Assembly: GCA_033980235.1 (NCBI GenBank)
Contig: CM067066.1
Location: forward strand, 39,303,455 to 39,367,454
Reading direction: 5' to 3'
Length of the DNA: 64,000 bases
Source: Diadema setosum
Taxonomy: Eukaryota; Echinodermata; Echinoidea; Diadematoida; Diadematidae
In this document: in pieces, positions 53,801 through 59,399 of the stretch
Layout of the letters: each line of letters starts with the position of its first letter
How positions within the stretch are numbered: position 1 is the first letter of the stretch
Notes under the pieces: model-generated
The model's input: only the letters and a program-made list of their open reading frames with translations
Told to the model about the DNA's origin: nothing
The model's database searches: none
Translations under genes and position numbers: made by a program

Positions 53801-54648
53801 ATGATACACACTTATTAAGAGCACTCCAAAAACATTAGTTCTGTTTCAGCTATCTAGGATAGATCAATTCTTTTAGTGGTGCATGTATCTCTTTTATACC
53901 TTCTTATTATTCCATGTGTAAAATTGTTCAGTACCAGTACTGCATTGTGATACCAGTGCAGGTAAATTAATCTTTCCTGGTGGTGGTTATTTCACATAGG
54001 AAACATGCAAGGAAAATGTAATTTAGCATGATGGATATAAGGGGGTGGTATTCTGTTTGTGCAAAGAGGACTTAAGGTCAGTCCTCAAGTACAGTGGTCA
54101 AGGTCAACAAACTTAATCTTGATTAAAAGGGATGGCTATACTGGTGACAGAATGTAGTGATAGTGTGAAAATGTAGAGGCATCCCAATACAGTGGACTCC
54201 TGTTAAAACGAAGTCCTCGGGACCAGCAGTTTTCTTTTGTTACATCGAAATTTCGTTATAACCGAAGTAATAAACAATAAAAAAACATAGAGTGGATAAT
54301 GCTGTGGTCTGAACTTTCATTTCATTGTAACCGAATTTCGTTATAACCATGTTCATTATAACGAGAGTGACTGTACACTGATGCCACATTTGACTTGCTC
54401 TGAAGATTAATATGGGATATGTCATTTTTTTCATCTGCTGCCCGTTCAATCTGTAGTTCAGGGAGCTGACACCTTCAGGGAAAAACCATGCCCCCATCAG
54501 TGACATGGTCTTCCACTCTTTCAAGAAGAACTTTGTCCCGCCCAAGAAGGAGGAAGGCTTCTCAGAGGTCGTCCAGGTCAACTTTGTTCCCGCCTTTGCC
54601 AACAATGATGAGGAGAGGCTGTACAAGACATTCTTGCTAGAGAAGTGA
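28552..54648 (+). CDS. PNKP: Bifunctional polynucleotide kinase 3'-phosphatase, 15 coding exons, 634 aa
   Basis: Repairs DNA strand-break ends by removing 3'-phosphates and phosphorylating 5'-OH ends, so that XRCC1/ligase III or XRCC4/ligase IV can seal them; nuclear. Every exon joins in frame with GT/AG signals: 28552-28699, 29590-29636, 30501-31133, 31693-31772, 32362-32419, 33300-33407, 35088-35208, 35621-35688, 36302-36394, 37208-37276, 50888-50915, 51787-51848, 52256-52365, 53150-53237, 54457-54648. Domains: N-terminal FHA (residues about 5-110, with LGRSPLTGI and KKLSRNH), charged linker (about 120-270), HAD phosphatase (FDMDGT 280-285, nucleophile D281; FTNQ 326-329; YRKP; GDAAGRP), and kinase with P-loop GFPASGKST 481-489. 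The human protein has 521 residues; the excess here is almost all linker. A Toll-like receptor gene lies antisense in intron 10. Confidence 0.97.
28700..29589. other. PNKP intron 1: poly(G) tract and one element
   Basis: A G run near 28749-28765 and the GGCGGATCC element at 28891; otherwise plain intron. Confidence 0.6.
28891..29027. mobile_element. CAGTGGCGGATCCAGG-ended MITE, copy 1
   Basis: Left CAGTGGCGGATCCAGG, right inverted CCTTGATCCGCCCCTG. 137 bp, with internal CCCCCTTTTATTTTT / AAAAATGGGGG palindromic arms. The CAGNGGCG tip is common among hAT-type elements. A second copy is at 60275. Confidence 0.8.
29590..29636 (+). CDS. PNKP: PNKP coding exon 2
   Basis: 47 nt, acceptor ccattttag, donor gtgcgt. 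Encodes [16 protein letters not shown], the next FHA strands. Confidence 0.92.
29982..30009. repeat. (ATT)n microsatellite
   Basis: About nine ATT units within PNKP intron 2. Confidence 0.95.
30086..30296. mobile_element. TACTGTAAAACATG-ended MITE, copy 1
   Basis: Ends TACTGTAAAACATGATATA and inverted CCTTGTTTTACAGTA. Contains two tandem CGGCATGAAnnTTTCnCGAA modules then an inverted GCGAACATT region. TA at both borders. Copy 2 at 55436 has three modules. Confidence 0.88.
30501..31133 (+). CDS. PNKP: PNKP coding exon 3 (end of FHA and long linker)
   Basis: 633 nt, the largest exon. Begins [14 protein letters not shown], finishes the FHA domain, then encodes about 160 residues rich in Lys, Glu, Asp, Ser: an acidic [10 protein letters not shown] run, KKSK basic patch (possible nuclear localisation signal), a Lys/Glu/Ala helix-like stretch and a Gly/Ser-rich segment. 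Ends VGVKAGSK just before the phosphatase. Phase 0 at both ends. Confidence 0.93.
31134..31692. other. PNKP intron 3, nothing recognised
   Basis: AT-rich; no element or gene seen. Confidence 0.5.
31693..31772 (+). CDS. PNKP: PNKP coding exon 4 (phosphatase nucleophile)
   Basis: Encodes [20 protein letters not shown]; the two aspartates of DMDGT are the HAD nucleophile and acid/base. Acceptor ctgctgcag, donor gtaagt, ends phase 2. Confidence 0.96.
31773..32361. other. PNKP intron 4 with a fragment of the AGCTCACC family
   Basis: About 31981-32052 (AAGGTGAACTTGCAAAACTC, CGGTGAGCACAACACCCCGG) matches the right end of the element at 39695-41073, a solitary diverged 3' end. Confidence 0.6.
32362..32419 (+). 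CDS. PNKP: PNKP coding exon 5
   Basis: 58 nt encoding (R)[19 protein letters not shown], preceded by a strong T tract and ttgcag. Confidence 0.94.
32420..33299. other. PNKP intron 5, nothing recognised
   Basis: Pyrimidine-rich stretches and T runs (32552, 32890); no element identified. Confidence 0.5.
33300..33407 (+). CDS. PNKP: PNKP coding exon 6 (HAD motif II)
   Basis: 36 codons starting [16 protein letters not shown]; the FTNQ motif binds the phosphate in HAD enzymes. Acceptor tgttggtag, donor gtacgg. Confidence 0.95.
33437..34219. mobile_element. TTAA-flanked piggyBac-like MITE, copy 1
   Basis: 783 bp between TTAA at 33433 and TTAA at 34220. Ends CCCTAAAGGGGCCGGG and inverted GGCCCTTTTAGGG; TTAA target duplication and CCC tips are the signature of piggyBac-type transposition. 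Contains two blocks of GGCGGATTCCGCC joined to long C runs. No transposase. Copy 2 is 55962-56746. Confidence 0.85.
34331..34490. mobile_element. CATTTCATRAAAGTTGT-ended MITE, copy 2
   Basis: Ends AGAGCCCCATTTCATAAAAG and inverted CTTTTTATGAAATGGGTCTC, with GCAACTCTTGCCAGAATGGC inverted internally. 160 bp in PNKP intron 6. Confidence 0.82.
34491..35087. other. PNKP intron 6 remainder, nothing recognised
   Basis: AT-rich intron with a T run near 34912. Confidence 0.5.
35088..35208 (+). CDS. PNKP: PNKP coding exon 7
   Basis: Encodes [20 protein letters not shown].. to MYVG; YRKP carries the HAD motif III lysine. The acceptor appears to be AAG (cccactaag), less common than CAG or TAG. An upstream alternative AG would break the match to the family. 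Confidence 0.9.
35209..35620. other. PNKP intron 7, nothing recognised
   Basis: AT-rich; a TTTG-rich stretch precedes exon 8. Confidence 0.5.
35621..35688 (+). CDS. PNKP: PNKP coding exon 8
   Basis: Encodes [20 protein letters not shown] plus DRL, completing the GD(A/x)xGR phosphatase motif. Acceptor gtttctag, donor gtaagt. Confidence 0.95.
35689..36301. other. PNKP intron 8
   Basis: Short GT tract near 35836; no element or gene recognised. Confidence 0.5.
36302..36394 (+). CDS. PNKP: PNKP coding exon 9
   Basis: 31 codons, [16 protein letters not shown].. to MPAFDP: end of the phosphatase domain. Acceptor ttctcccag, donor gtacgt. Confidence 0.95.
36395..37207. other. PNKP intron 9, nothing recognised
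   Basis: No element or gene recognised. Confidence 0.5.
37208..37276 (+). CDS. PNKP: PNKP coding exon 10
   Basis: 23 codons, [18 protein letters not shown].., linking phosphatase to kinase. Donor gtaata opens the 13.6-kb intron 10 that hosts the Toll-like receptor gene. Confidence 0.92.
37277..37886. other. Start of PNKP intron 10
   Basis: No gene. Plain intron before the first CCTCCGCC element. Confidence 0.5.
37887..39034. mobile_element. CCTCCGCCACGAAG hairpin-ended element, copy 1 (complete)
   Basis: Begins with a 5' hairpin (CCTCCGCCACGAAGTGG.. to CCGGAGG) and ends GGCGGAGGCATACC..CATAGCGACATTTCTAG; ATACCTCCGCC and GGCGGAGGCAT are inverted. Between them are four or so diverged modules of the type GGTATCCTAATGAAACTTGG followed by AAGGTCAAAGGTCAAAAGGT. 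A (CCGT)n tract sits at 37937-37968. 1148 bp, no protein coding potential that I trust. Related copies: 39283, 50442, 54922. Confidence 0.83.
39283..39694. mobile_element. CCTCCGCCACGAAG element, copy 2 (right-truncated)
   Basis: Hairpin start decayed (GCCTCGGCCATGAAGTGTCG), then the same CAAATGAAACTTGGCATATG module. It breaks off where the AGCTCACC element begins. Confidence 0.72.
39695..41073. mobile_element. AGCTCACCTGAGCC hairpin-ended element
   Basis: Starts with a 31-nt hairpin (AGCTCACCTGAGCC-AAA-GGCTCAAGTGAGCT, 39695-39725) followed by ATTGCGATCGCTC and (CGTCCGGCGT)n. The right end CTCAGGTGAGC is the inverse of the left tip. The interior holds four tandem, diverged ~250-bp modules, each with TTTTCACCAAACTTGGCAGG, TAGCATCCCTAGGGGG and GGGCACCATGCCCC, several with C runs. 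This family type is widespread in marine invertebrates as I recall it; no transposase inside. Confidence 0.82.
41074..41820. other. Intron 10 segment with an odd GC-rich island
   Basis: No gene. 41270-41440 is locally GC-rich with GCGCGCGCTAGC, a duplicated ACACGCTATGTAC and a palindrome GTTACCC..GGTACCC..GGGTAAC (41404-41436). Confidence 0.5.
41821..42075 (-). mobile_element. Possible LINE 3' end, inverted
   Basis: The complement reads TGTAATTTAGCCCCTGGGCT then ACGAGGCATAATACAG, the same word as the + strand tail at 27880-27930. Weak evidence. Confidence 0.35.
42150..42510. other. CpG-containing segment of unknown role in intron 10
   Basis: Contains repeated GCGC / AAGCGC words (CGCGAGCGCTTGC, GCGCAAACGCTTGC, AAGCGCGCAAGC), unlike the AT-rich flanks. 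Could be an old element or a cryptic promoter; nothing coding is seen. Confidence 0.35.
42559..42709. repeat. Large foldback hairpin C with CGAAG-type loop
   Basis: About 65-nt arms (TATATTGGATGGCC..CCAATATTGCAC) pair with the right half. The apex is GCAC (42627-42630), a 13-nt loop and GTGC (42644-42647); on the complementary strand the loop reads GAATCGAAGATGA. The motif ATATTGCAC occurs twice on the arm, 20 nt apart. Confidence 0.92.
42710..42946. other. AT and pyrimidine-rich intron
   Basis: Short (AAT)n after the hairpin and a long CT-rich tract (42850-42945). Nothing else. Confidence 0.5.
42947..43347. mobile_element. TTAAAAGGATTGTACAG-ended foldback element
   Basis: Ends TTAAAAGGATTGTACAGTAC and inverted CTGTACAGTCCCTTTAA; the arms pair through CAAATGGCTGAGATATCC / GGATATCTCAGCCATTTC to an apex near 43150 (AATAAAAGGCG..CGCCTTTTATT). 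401 bp. The right half of a second copy is 62890-63168. Confidence 0.87.
43482..43565. mobile_element. 84-bp TTAA-flanked mini-element, copy 1
   Basis: CCGTTGAGGACGAGTCCCGA..TCAAACCGTCCTCAACGGG between TTAA at 43478 and TTAA at 43566. Perfect inverted tips CCGTTGAGGACG, internal palindrome CCCGAGTATACTCGGG. Among the smallest TTAA (piggyBac-type) elements one could expect. Copy 2 is 52897-52981. Confidence 0.9.
43566..44811. other. PNKP intron 10, nothing recognised
   Basis: A-rich stretches (43685-43735); no gene or element identified. Confidence 0.5.
44812..44880. repeat. (GT)n(TA)n(CA)n microsatellite
   Basis: Short GT, long TA (44821-44865) and short CA runs. Open frames across it (repeated YIYIYI) are not real. 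Confidence 0.95.
44881..45713. other. Region 3' of the Toll-like receptor gene
   Basis: No coding. (AAT)n-like tract near 45110-45150. Probably includes the receptor's 3' UTR; a minus-strand ATTAAA (TTTAAT at 45304) is the only candidate signal and is weak. Confidence 0.4.
45714..48479 (-). CDS. Toll-like receptor, single exon, divergent TIR domain
   Basis: 921 aa from the preferred start; the frame stays open to an earlier ATG at 48566. I prefer 48479 because it has a strong context (CCAAAATGG) and is followed by a signal-peptide-like [20 protein letters not shown]. About 24 leucine-rich repeats (LxxLxLxxN) follow, with a Cys pair near the N-terminal cap and one C-terminal cap (Cys 662, 664, 688, 710), the single-cysteine-cluster layout. 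Transmembrane segment about 715-735 followed by YRKRWW. Intracellular TIR about 766-906: [11 protein letters not shown] in place of box 1, no RDxxPG in box 2 ([14 protein letters not shown] at 801-814), box 3 FW present (901-902). Pattern-recognition receptors of this type signal through MyD88-family adaptors; signalling here is doubtful. Intronless TLRs in large families are known from sea urchins. Nested antisense in PNKP intron 10. Confidence 0.93.
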   Translation of the reverse strand: MAGSTVVQVLNALMALSYCVGHWEQGPSLSPLTCSTSGLDGSLQAHCSHLNLSTVPQNLPENLNKLDLSYNNIATITNVSFTSYGKIEILLLQWNTVNQIEGKSFESLQALQVLDLSGNNISRLPDALFHNNIHLTILDLSNNRLTEIPNNALGSIRTLQNIFLSHNLITNISFSQFSSCEHLSEIDITSNEITHLWQDSFANLGDCSINNLILAYNNLSQLPQELFSHFRHLQYLNLNNTNLLTFDMRTFMGNYTIKQMWINNANIGTLLPLTHNSQHLDLPHVTGISLRLNKLSQIQSNAFWGFNNLRYLDLERNRLKSITNTSFCGLNSLVYLDLARNKLSHLPLHAFACAKNLETLLLSKNGIATLDPLVFHGIPSLQTLDLFSNNIDNIAGPWNLSSLDTLNMETNRLLSLNEHTFAGMPRLRKVVLKGNLINTIAEDTFTRLTSLESINLSYQVSFSLNGAFARLRNLNYLNLEKTQILLPSLHQFTNASSVRTLIMSNTKLSIQDLVRVHQNLSVFSGLISLTSLSLWGNNLKYLERFPWVFQPLQKLEILDLSQCQITTLTPGIFTHLSSLRRLVLYSNRIQTIYPHSFERLGILQELLLQDNVLTLFDKNLFTDTPNLTHLYLHTNHLTTISADTYMAPTLVRLDISHNPFTCDCSLAWFRNWLYTTNVDTSPSNETLCSQTSFKQLVNLPLEAFDPDDFCGIDAPLISGLIFGGAILSLLGVLIYRKRWWLNYKIFLLKLCVLGYKQQEEDLEADDYEYQLNIMCHDNDDDWVHGVLRPELEERMPHLQRVAYGDEAFRATMYYIDAVHHVIENSYKTVFLVSNHCADDAWFITKVRVALEHVNETGLDKVILVFLEDIPDERLPYLVRLFMSRDRPNLLWTEDQDGQNLFWAYFEKCMRTNPQINHALPI
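48567..49645. other. Upstream flank of the Toll-like receptor gene, intron 10
   Basis: Presumed promoter of the receptor on the minus strand; no clear TATA or recognised site. Nothing else identified. Confidence 0.4.
49646..50296. mobile_element. Hairpin-ended element B, copy 2 (apex deleted)
   Basis: Begins TATATAATATTGACTGGCCT and ends CCTCATATAGGTAATAATTG, matching 7345-8143. The hairpin (49652-49753) survives but its apex has been lost: AAATATTCTTTTCAGTGCGG bridges the arms directly. The interior has about 100 bp of deletion relative to copy 1. Confidence 0.85.
50442..50764. mobile_element. CCTCCGCCACGAAG element, copy 3 (internally deleted)
   Basis: Start CCTCTGCCACGAAGTGTCGC and end GTGGAGGCATACCAGATGCC / ATAGCGGCAT are retained with most modules missing. 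A T run (50411-50432) precedes it. Confidence 0.78.
50888..50915 (+). CDS. PNKP: PNKP coding exon 11 (28-nt microexon)
   Basis: Encodes only VILLVGFPA plus the first base of the next codon; it carries the first half of the kinase Walker A motif. Acceptor tcttcttgcag, donor gtaagt. Without it the P-loop would be lost and the frame shifted. Confidence 0.92.
50916..51786. other. PNKP intron 11
   Basis: Poly(G) tract 51427-51450; no element recognised. Confidence 0.5.
51787..51848 (+). CDS. PNKP: PNKP coding exon 12 (rest of P-loop)
   Basis: Completes SGKST and continues [16 protein letters not shown]. Acceptor tatactgcag, donor gtgagt. Confidence 0.95.
51849..52255. other. PNKP intron 12
   Basis: Simple trinucleotide-rich stretches (GAT, CTA) near 51915-52010; no element recognised. 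Confidence 0.5.
52256..52365 (+). CDS. PNKP: PNKP coding exon 13
   Basis: Encodes [18 protein letters not shown].. to [15 protein letters not shown]: kinase core with the VVDNTN (Walker B region) motif. Acceptor is AAG (tttttcaag), the second AAG acceptor in this gene. Confidence 0.93.
52897..52981. mobile_element. 84/85-bp TTAA-flanked mini-element, copy 2
   Basis: CCCGTTGAGGACGAGTCCCG..CGTCCTCAACGGG flanked by TTAA (52893 and 52982). Differs from copy 1 at only a few positions over its whole length, so both moved recently from the same source. Confidence 0.92.
53150..53237 (+). CDS. PNKP: PNKP coding exon 14
   Basis: Encodes (R)[17 protein letters not shown].. to DHARHNEK, kinase core and lid. 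Acceptor ttctaaacag, donor gtaact. Confidence 0.95.
53238..54189. other. PNKP intron 14, first part
   Basis: C run near 53515-53530; no element recognised. Confidence 0.5.
54190..54373. mobile_element. Small pogo/Tigger-like MITE
   Basis: CAGTGGACTCCTGTTAAAAC and right end ATTATAACGAGAGTGACTG with TA on both sides; internal copies of TTTCGTTATAACCG. 184 bp just upstream of PNKP exon 15. Confidence 0.75.
54457..54648 (+). CDS. PNKP: PNKP coding exon 15 (last)
   Basis: 63 codons from [18 protein letters not shown] to KTFLLEK, stop TGA 54646-54648. The [13 protein letters not shown] segment is the conserved C-terminal strand. Confidence 0.95.
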   Translation, partial: FRELTPSGKNHAPISDMVFHSFKKNFVPPKKEEGFSEVVQVNFVPAFANNDEERLYKTFLLEK

Positions 54649-54801
54649 GGGTCCGCCAGTGAGGAGGTACAATCAAGGGACTTCAAAGATGATGTGGATT
54701 TGTTGCCTGTTTCTTCAGATGATGATGCAGTTATGTCATTCATAGAATGTTGCACCTCCAGTGTGTGTATTTAAGTCAATTTGGCATCTTTGTTTTCCAC
54801 C

Positions 54802-54807
54802 AATAAA
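54802..54807 (+). terminator. PNKP polyadenylation signal AATAAA
   Basis: AATAAA 154 nt after the stop codon gives a short 3' UTR; the pogo-like element lies just upstream of the last exon, so it does not disturb it. Confidence 0.7.
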
Positions 54808-55096
54808 ATTCTAAAATTGAATGACACTGCAGCAGTAGAATCTAGTAAGTATATTGTGCTCCCACCCAAATCTGCCTGTATTTGGCACACCACAAAAGTG
54901 AAAGTATTATCTGCAACAATTTTTGTGGACATTGTAACTTAATCATTTGAGGTATCCTAGTGAAACTTTGCACATATGAGTGGAAGAAGTTGTGCCTATC
55001 GAATTTTGAGTGCACATGCTGAAGGTCAGTGGTCAAAGATCAAGGTCAAATTCTCAAAATTTCACTATTTTCCCCATGTCTATGCAATGCCTAAAG

Positions 55097-55260
55097 CAGG
55101 GTTCCACACTAACTTTTATTTTTGGTGGCCCAAAGGCAAACATCCGACCTTTTTTGGTGGCCCGATCAGGCCACCAAATTCTACATTCTGAAATTTTGGT
55201 GGCCCGACGTGCGTTTTTGGTGGCCCTGGGCCACCGGGCCACCGTTAGTGTCGAGCCCTG
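55097..55260. mobile_element. hAT-like MITE (CAGGGTTC..GAGCCCTG)
   Basis: Tips CAGGGTTCCACACTAAC and inverted GTTAGTGTCGAGCCCTG. Flanked by CCTAAAG on both sides (7 bp, 8 if the last G is shared: GCCTAAAG), as expected of hAT insertion. Interior is built of GGTGGCCCGA / GGGCCACC inverted words. Copy 2 of the host element (GCAATGCCTAGAGGTATTTT) gives the empty site. Confidence 0.87.
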
Positions 55261-55435
55261 CCTAAAGGTGTTTTCTTGAAACTTAGTGTATACGTGTATT
55301 ACCAGATAAAGATTCTCCAGGGAATGTATTTGGCCATGGGGTCAAATGTCAAGTGAAAATGCTATAATTTCACTTCTTTCTCCGTATCTCAGAAATGGCT
55401 CTAGTTATCTTCATAAAACTTAGTACATACTCATG

Positions 55436-55688
55436 TACTGTAAAACATGATATATTTGCGGCATGAAATTTTTGCGATTTGGAGCCGACGGCCTCTTTCG
55501 CGGCATGAAATTTTCACGAATTGGAGCCGCCAGCCTTTTTCGCGGCATGAAATTTTCGTGAATTGCCACTGGCATTCAATGCATATAGTGTAGACAAGAA
55601 CTTTCGTTTGCATTTTGATTTCGCGAATCTTGGCACTCGCAAAATTCACGAAATTAAAATGCATGTGAACATTCCTCATTTTACAGTA
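55436..55688. mobile_element. TACTGTAAAACATG-ended MITE, copy 2
   Basis: Same ends as 30086-30296 but three CGGCATGAAATTTTnnCGAA modules instead of two. The host element copy 1 (38640) shows the site without it. Confidence 0.9.
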
Positions 55689-55961
55689 CTCTGTCTGACA
55701 AGGATTTTTATGGAAATTTAGGGCCTGGGGTCAAAGGTCAGGTTAAAATGCTTAAAGTGTTCTATTCAATGCTGACATTGCACCTTTTCTCCATACATGA
55801 CAATTTTTCCCATATTCTGAAAATAGCTAAAAGTATCATCATGAAAATGGATGTGATCTGTTCATGATTATTCAAAGAATTGTGGGACATAGGGTCAATG
55901 GGCAAGGGTCAAATGTCCGCAAAATTCTCGAAATCCTGAATACAAGTACCTGCTCTCTTAA

Positions 55962-56746
55962 CCCTAAAAAGACTGGGCTATTTTGGAGGTTTTGAGGACT
56001 GTTGGGGGAGGGGGGGAGGGGGAGGGGGGCATCCCCCCCTCCCAAGTTCTTGGCCATGGAATGTCCAATTGTCACCAAATTCGGCACGCACCTAATGTTT
56101 GACGTACCCTACAAGAATGTTTACAAAAATCACTATAATTTTCTAATTAAGGCTAATTAGTTATGCAAATATGGTAATTTGTATGGATGTTTTATTTTAT
56201 GTGTATTTTGTGTCAATATGGTTTTCTAGTGATCCCTTAATTGTGATATAAGTGAAAGGATGTTGTTTAACATGCATTTATAAGAAAACTGATTGTCTAA
56301 GACCAAAAATTAGGTAATTATGCAATTATACTCGTTATACATACCAAACTCGAGTATTTCGTTATTTCTTATGTTAATTATTGTTTTATGGTTTTTGTAT
56401 TCAGAACAATCAATTTCAACTTCAGATTAGATTTTACTAGCTGAAAAACAGACTGTGCAAGAAAAACAAAAGAAACACATTAGAATCTTGCAAAACCTTA
56501 TTCATTGTACACATAGAAACACACATATGCACCATTTTTGACTGACATGTGATCGTAAGATGTTAAGTAACACCATAAACCACTTTAGGTATATACGCAA
56601 CTTAGGTATCAAAAGATGCGTAAGACTCTAAAGAAAACAGTTGTGAGATTTCGCAGTGAGATCGTATAAATTCTGGAAGTTATCACAAAATTTCTGGAGG
56701 GGGGCTATGACCCATGACACCCCCCCCCCCCCCAGTCTTTTTAGGA
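55962..56746. mobile_element. TTAA-flanked piggyBac-like MITE, copy 2
   Basis: 785 bp, CCCTAAAAAGACTGGGC and inverted CCAGTCTTTTTAGGA, TTAA at 55958 and 56747. Nearly the same length as copy 1, though the inner sequence has diverged strongly and its GC palindromes are replaced by G/C runs. Confidence 0.85.
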
Positions 56747-56896
56747 TTAAGCAAACCATTTGTGACAAATATGTCATTTCCATGTTTTGCCAATTATGTC
56801 AAACGTGTCTGGCATTGCCAAGACTTGCTCCAGACCTATTGGGAGAACCATGCATTATTGCAGAGGCATACCAGTCACAATAGAGACAGTTCTAGT

Positions 56897-58036
56897 CTTT
56901 TTTTTTTCTTTTTTTAAATCATGTACAGGTATATTTGCACCAATATGCATCTGAGCATTAAGTGTTTACTGTCAAGGTAGAATATGTCAAACTTCATATG
57001 AAGTCTACCTGATAGTTTTTGTAATGGGGAATAAAGTGTTCCTTTCATTTCTCATTGTCTTTTAGTGAGTAAGTGTGATGTCTTCCAGTAGCCTTCAGCT
57101 GATACTTGATATAAAATTTTAAAGCAGTGCACCCGGTGTTATCCTGATTGAAATGATTGATGTGGTACGTTTGCTGACGTACTTGATATTTTCTGATTAA
57201 CAGAGAGTATAAATATGACTCCTGGCACGATCACCTTGTTCAGGTCACAAAACTATTGTAAAGCTGGAGACCCTGAAAATTGAAAACAATATGAGAAATC
57301 AGGATATCTGTTTTTGTTTGTAAATTTATCTTGCATTTGTAATGACATATCACATTTTGTCTTGAGATTCCCACATTAGTTTGTATCTAGGATTCATGTC
57401 CTTAAGAAAAACACATATGTTCAGTTGTGTGTCATGGATGCATACTTATGGAGGCAGTATGACTGTTGCTTGTAGTCATTTGTTTTGCTCATGTTTTGCT
57501 CATGTCATGAACAGAATATTGTCTTATATGAGAAACATGGCAGTTTCATCCTTGTATTCCTGTAGGGCTGGTTTCATAAAATTCACTGGAATTGTCCGCT
57601 TATAATGGTTTGTAAAACATGTACAATATTGTTTCAGTGAAAGAAAAAATGTAAATAAAACTAACTCTCTGAATACACATTGATTTCATGTGCATTGTGG
57701 TAGTGTGTGTCTGTTTGTGTGTATCGGTATGTGTATCTGTTTGTGTGTATCGGTATGTGTATGTCTGTATCTGTGTCTGTGTGTGTTAAGAGTGAAGTTT
57801 ATGAAATAGCACACATATGCATACCACATTTATCGGCTTCTAAGGAAAAGCAAGCTCTTACTTTTCCAAATAGACCAGTGATAATGAAACACATATGTTT
57901 CTTTCTTACATGTATTTCTTTACCTTATCTTCATCCTGTCATCATTGCCTGTGCCTTGAGCATTTAAAATTTGGCGCAATGTAAATTACAACTACATTGT
58001 ATTATTATTTTGAGAATGTCTTTGATTGCTAATATA
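56897..58036. other. Intergenic, PNKP to DENND11
   Basis: No gene recognised. AATAAAGTG (about 57030) and AATAAAACT (about 57653) occur without any supporting open frame. A TGTGTATCGGTATGTGTATC minisatellite lies at 57700-57790. Confidence 0.45.
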
Positions 58037-58160
58037 GCGGAGACTCGATATAACAAACACTGCTATAACGAGATACAGCATATTGTACTAGGAAACTTGC
58101 GCAATTCCAAATTTCCTTCCACACAAGTCTATGTAAAAGACTACTCTTATAGCGAGATAT

Positions 58161-58300
58161 CAGGGCCCGTTTCATAAAACTTATTAGTGACAACTGCCAC
58201 ATTTCTATGACAGATTTGCTCTCAGCCAATCAGATGCTAGGATTTCAGTAGCTTGTCACATCTATGACAACTTGTCACTGATGACTGATAGCTATTACAA
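58161..58300. mobile_element. CATTTCATRAAAGTTGT-type MITE, copy 3 (right end missing)
   Basis: Starts CAGGGCCCGTTTCATAAAAC, internal TGACAA repeats and CAGCCAATCAGATG core as in copies 1 and 2; no inverted partner found to the right. Confidence 0.65.
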
Positions 58301-58439
58301 AATAACTGCTATGGTGAGATCAAATTTTGTGATTTCCAAACAAAGAAAAACATACATGTAGTTAATACCGGTTATAGCCAGGCAAAGTGAAATCTCTTCG
58401 GGTTAAGCTTTACTTTAACTTCACACGAAGCACTGCATG

Positions 58440-58487
<48 letters not shown>
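58440..58487. repeat. (GT)n microsatellite
   Basis: About 24 uninterrupted GT units. Confidence 0.97.
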
Positions 58488-59399
58488 ACACATTGTATTT
58501 ATACATGCAGAGAGTGTGCTAGGAGTATGTATGGTGCTATGCATTATATATGACATCATCATGACATAGCAGGTGTGAAGCAATCTGATGCTGTGATTGG
58601 CTTTCTACTAGGTAATTCCCCATCTTCACACACTCTGGCATAATGTTCATAAGTACAAAATGTGTCATGTCACACACAGCATTATGCAGAACATGTATGA
58701 GCTTTCCACACATGCTTGCCATAACCACATACATTGTACCAATCCACAGCCGATCGTGACATGATTGCATGCAAACTATACATTTGCAAATTCAAACATC
58801 CATTAAGAAACAAATTCTTGATATTGTATTTCATTGGCAAAAAAATAAAAAATTAAAAAAAAAATCTTGGAACACATAAAGGTGAGTAATTCCCTCGCAC
58901 ACATTGCCAGGATATAAGTGTTAATTGAAATGTTTTATGTAGCTCCAAATGTGCAAATTAATGTCTTTATGTTATGCCTTTTTCCATGCCTACTGATATA
59001 ACTAGATATTGGCTATTACTAGGAAAATGACTGGGTCCCAACCTTCTCATTATATCGAGTTTCCCCTGTATAGCAGGACATGGTTACCACAGTCTGACAC
59101 TATGTAAATTGATTTACATGCTTACTTTATCATCAAAACATTTTAGTCAAAAGTCAGTTTTTCTCAAATCACTTTGTTGTTACTCTGTTCGCAGCTGGAC
59201 TGGGTAATAGTAATTGCAATAAAAATACATATAGTAATATCACAATGAGCAACAAATTGATACCTGTCGCTCCCTAAAATGACTAAATTTTCAAGAAAAA
59301 AACAAACAAAATCAAAGTGCAAATGCACCAGGGGATTAGTCACTCTTGTTCAATCCTGTCCCATACAGTACTAAAAAAGGAAAGGGAAGGGAGAGAAAA

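Larger units (their letters stand above)
54922..56896. mobile_element. CCTCCGCCACGAAG element, copy 4, with three insertions
   Basis: Left hairpin missing; modules (GGTATCCTAGTGAAACTTTG, CTTAGTACATACTCATG) and the right end (GCAGAGGCATACCAG..GACAGTTCTAG) follow the order of copy 1. Interrupted by elements at 55097, 55436 and 55962, each of which copy 1 or 2 shows as an empty site. Confidence 0.83.
58037..59071. mobile_element. pogo/Tigger-like element remnant with nested insertions
   Basis: Left GGAGACTCGATATAAC, right TTATATCGAGTTTCCCCTG followed by TA. Internal TATAACGAGAT / TATAGCGAGAT words. Contains the one-ended CATTTCATAAA MITE at 58161 and the GT microsatellite. Confidence 0.65.
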
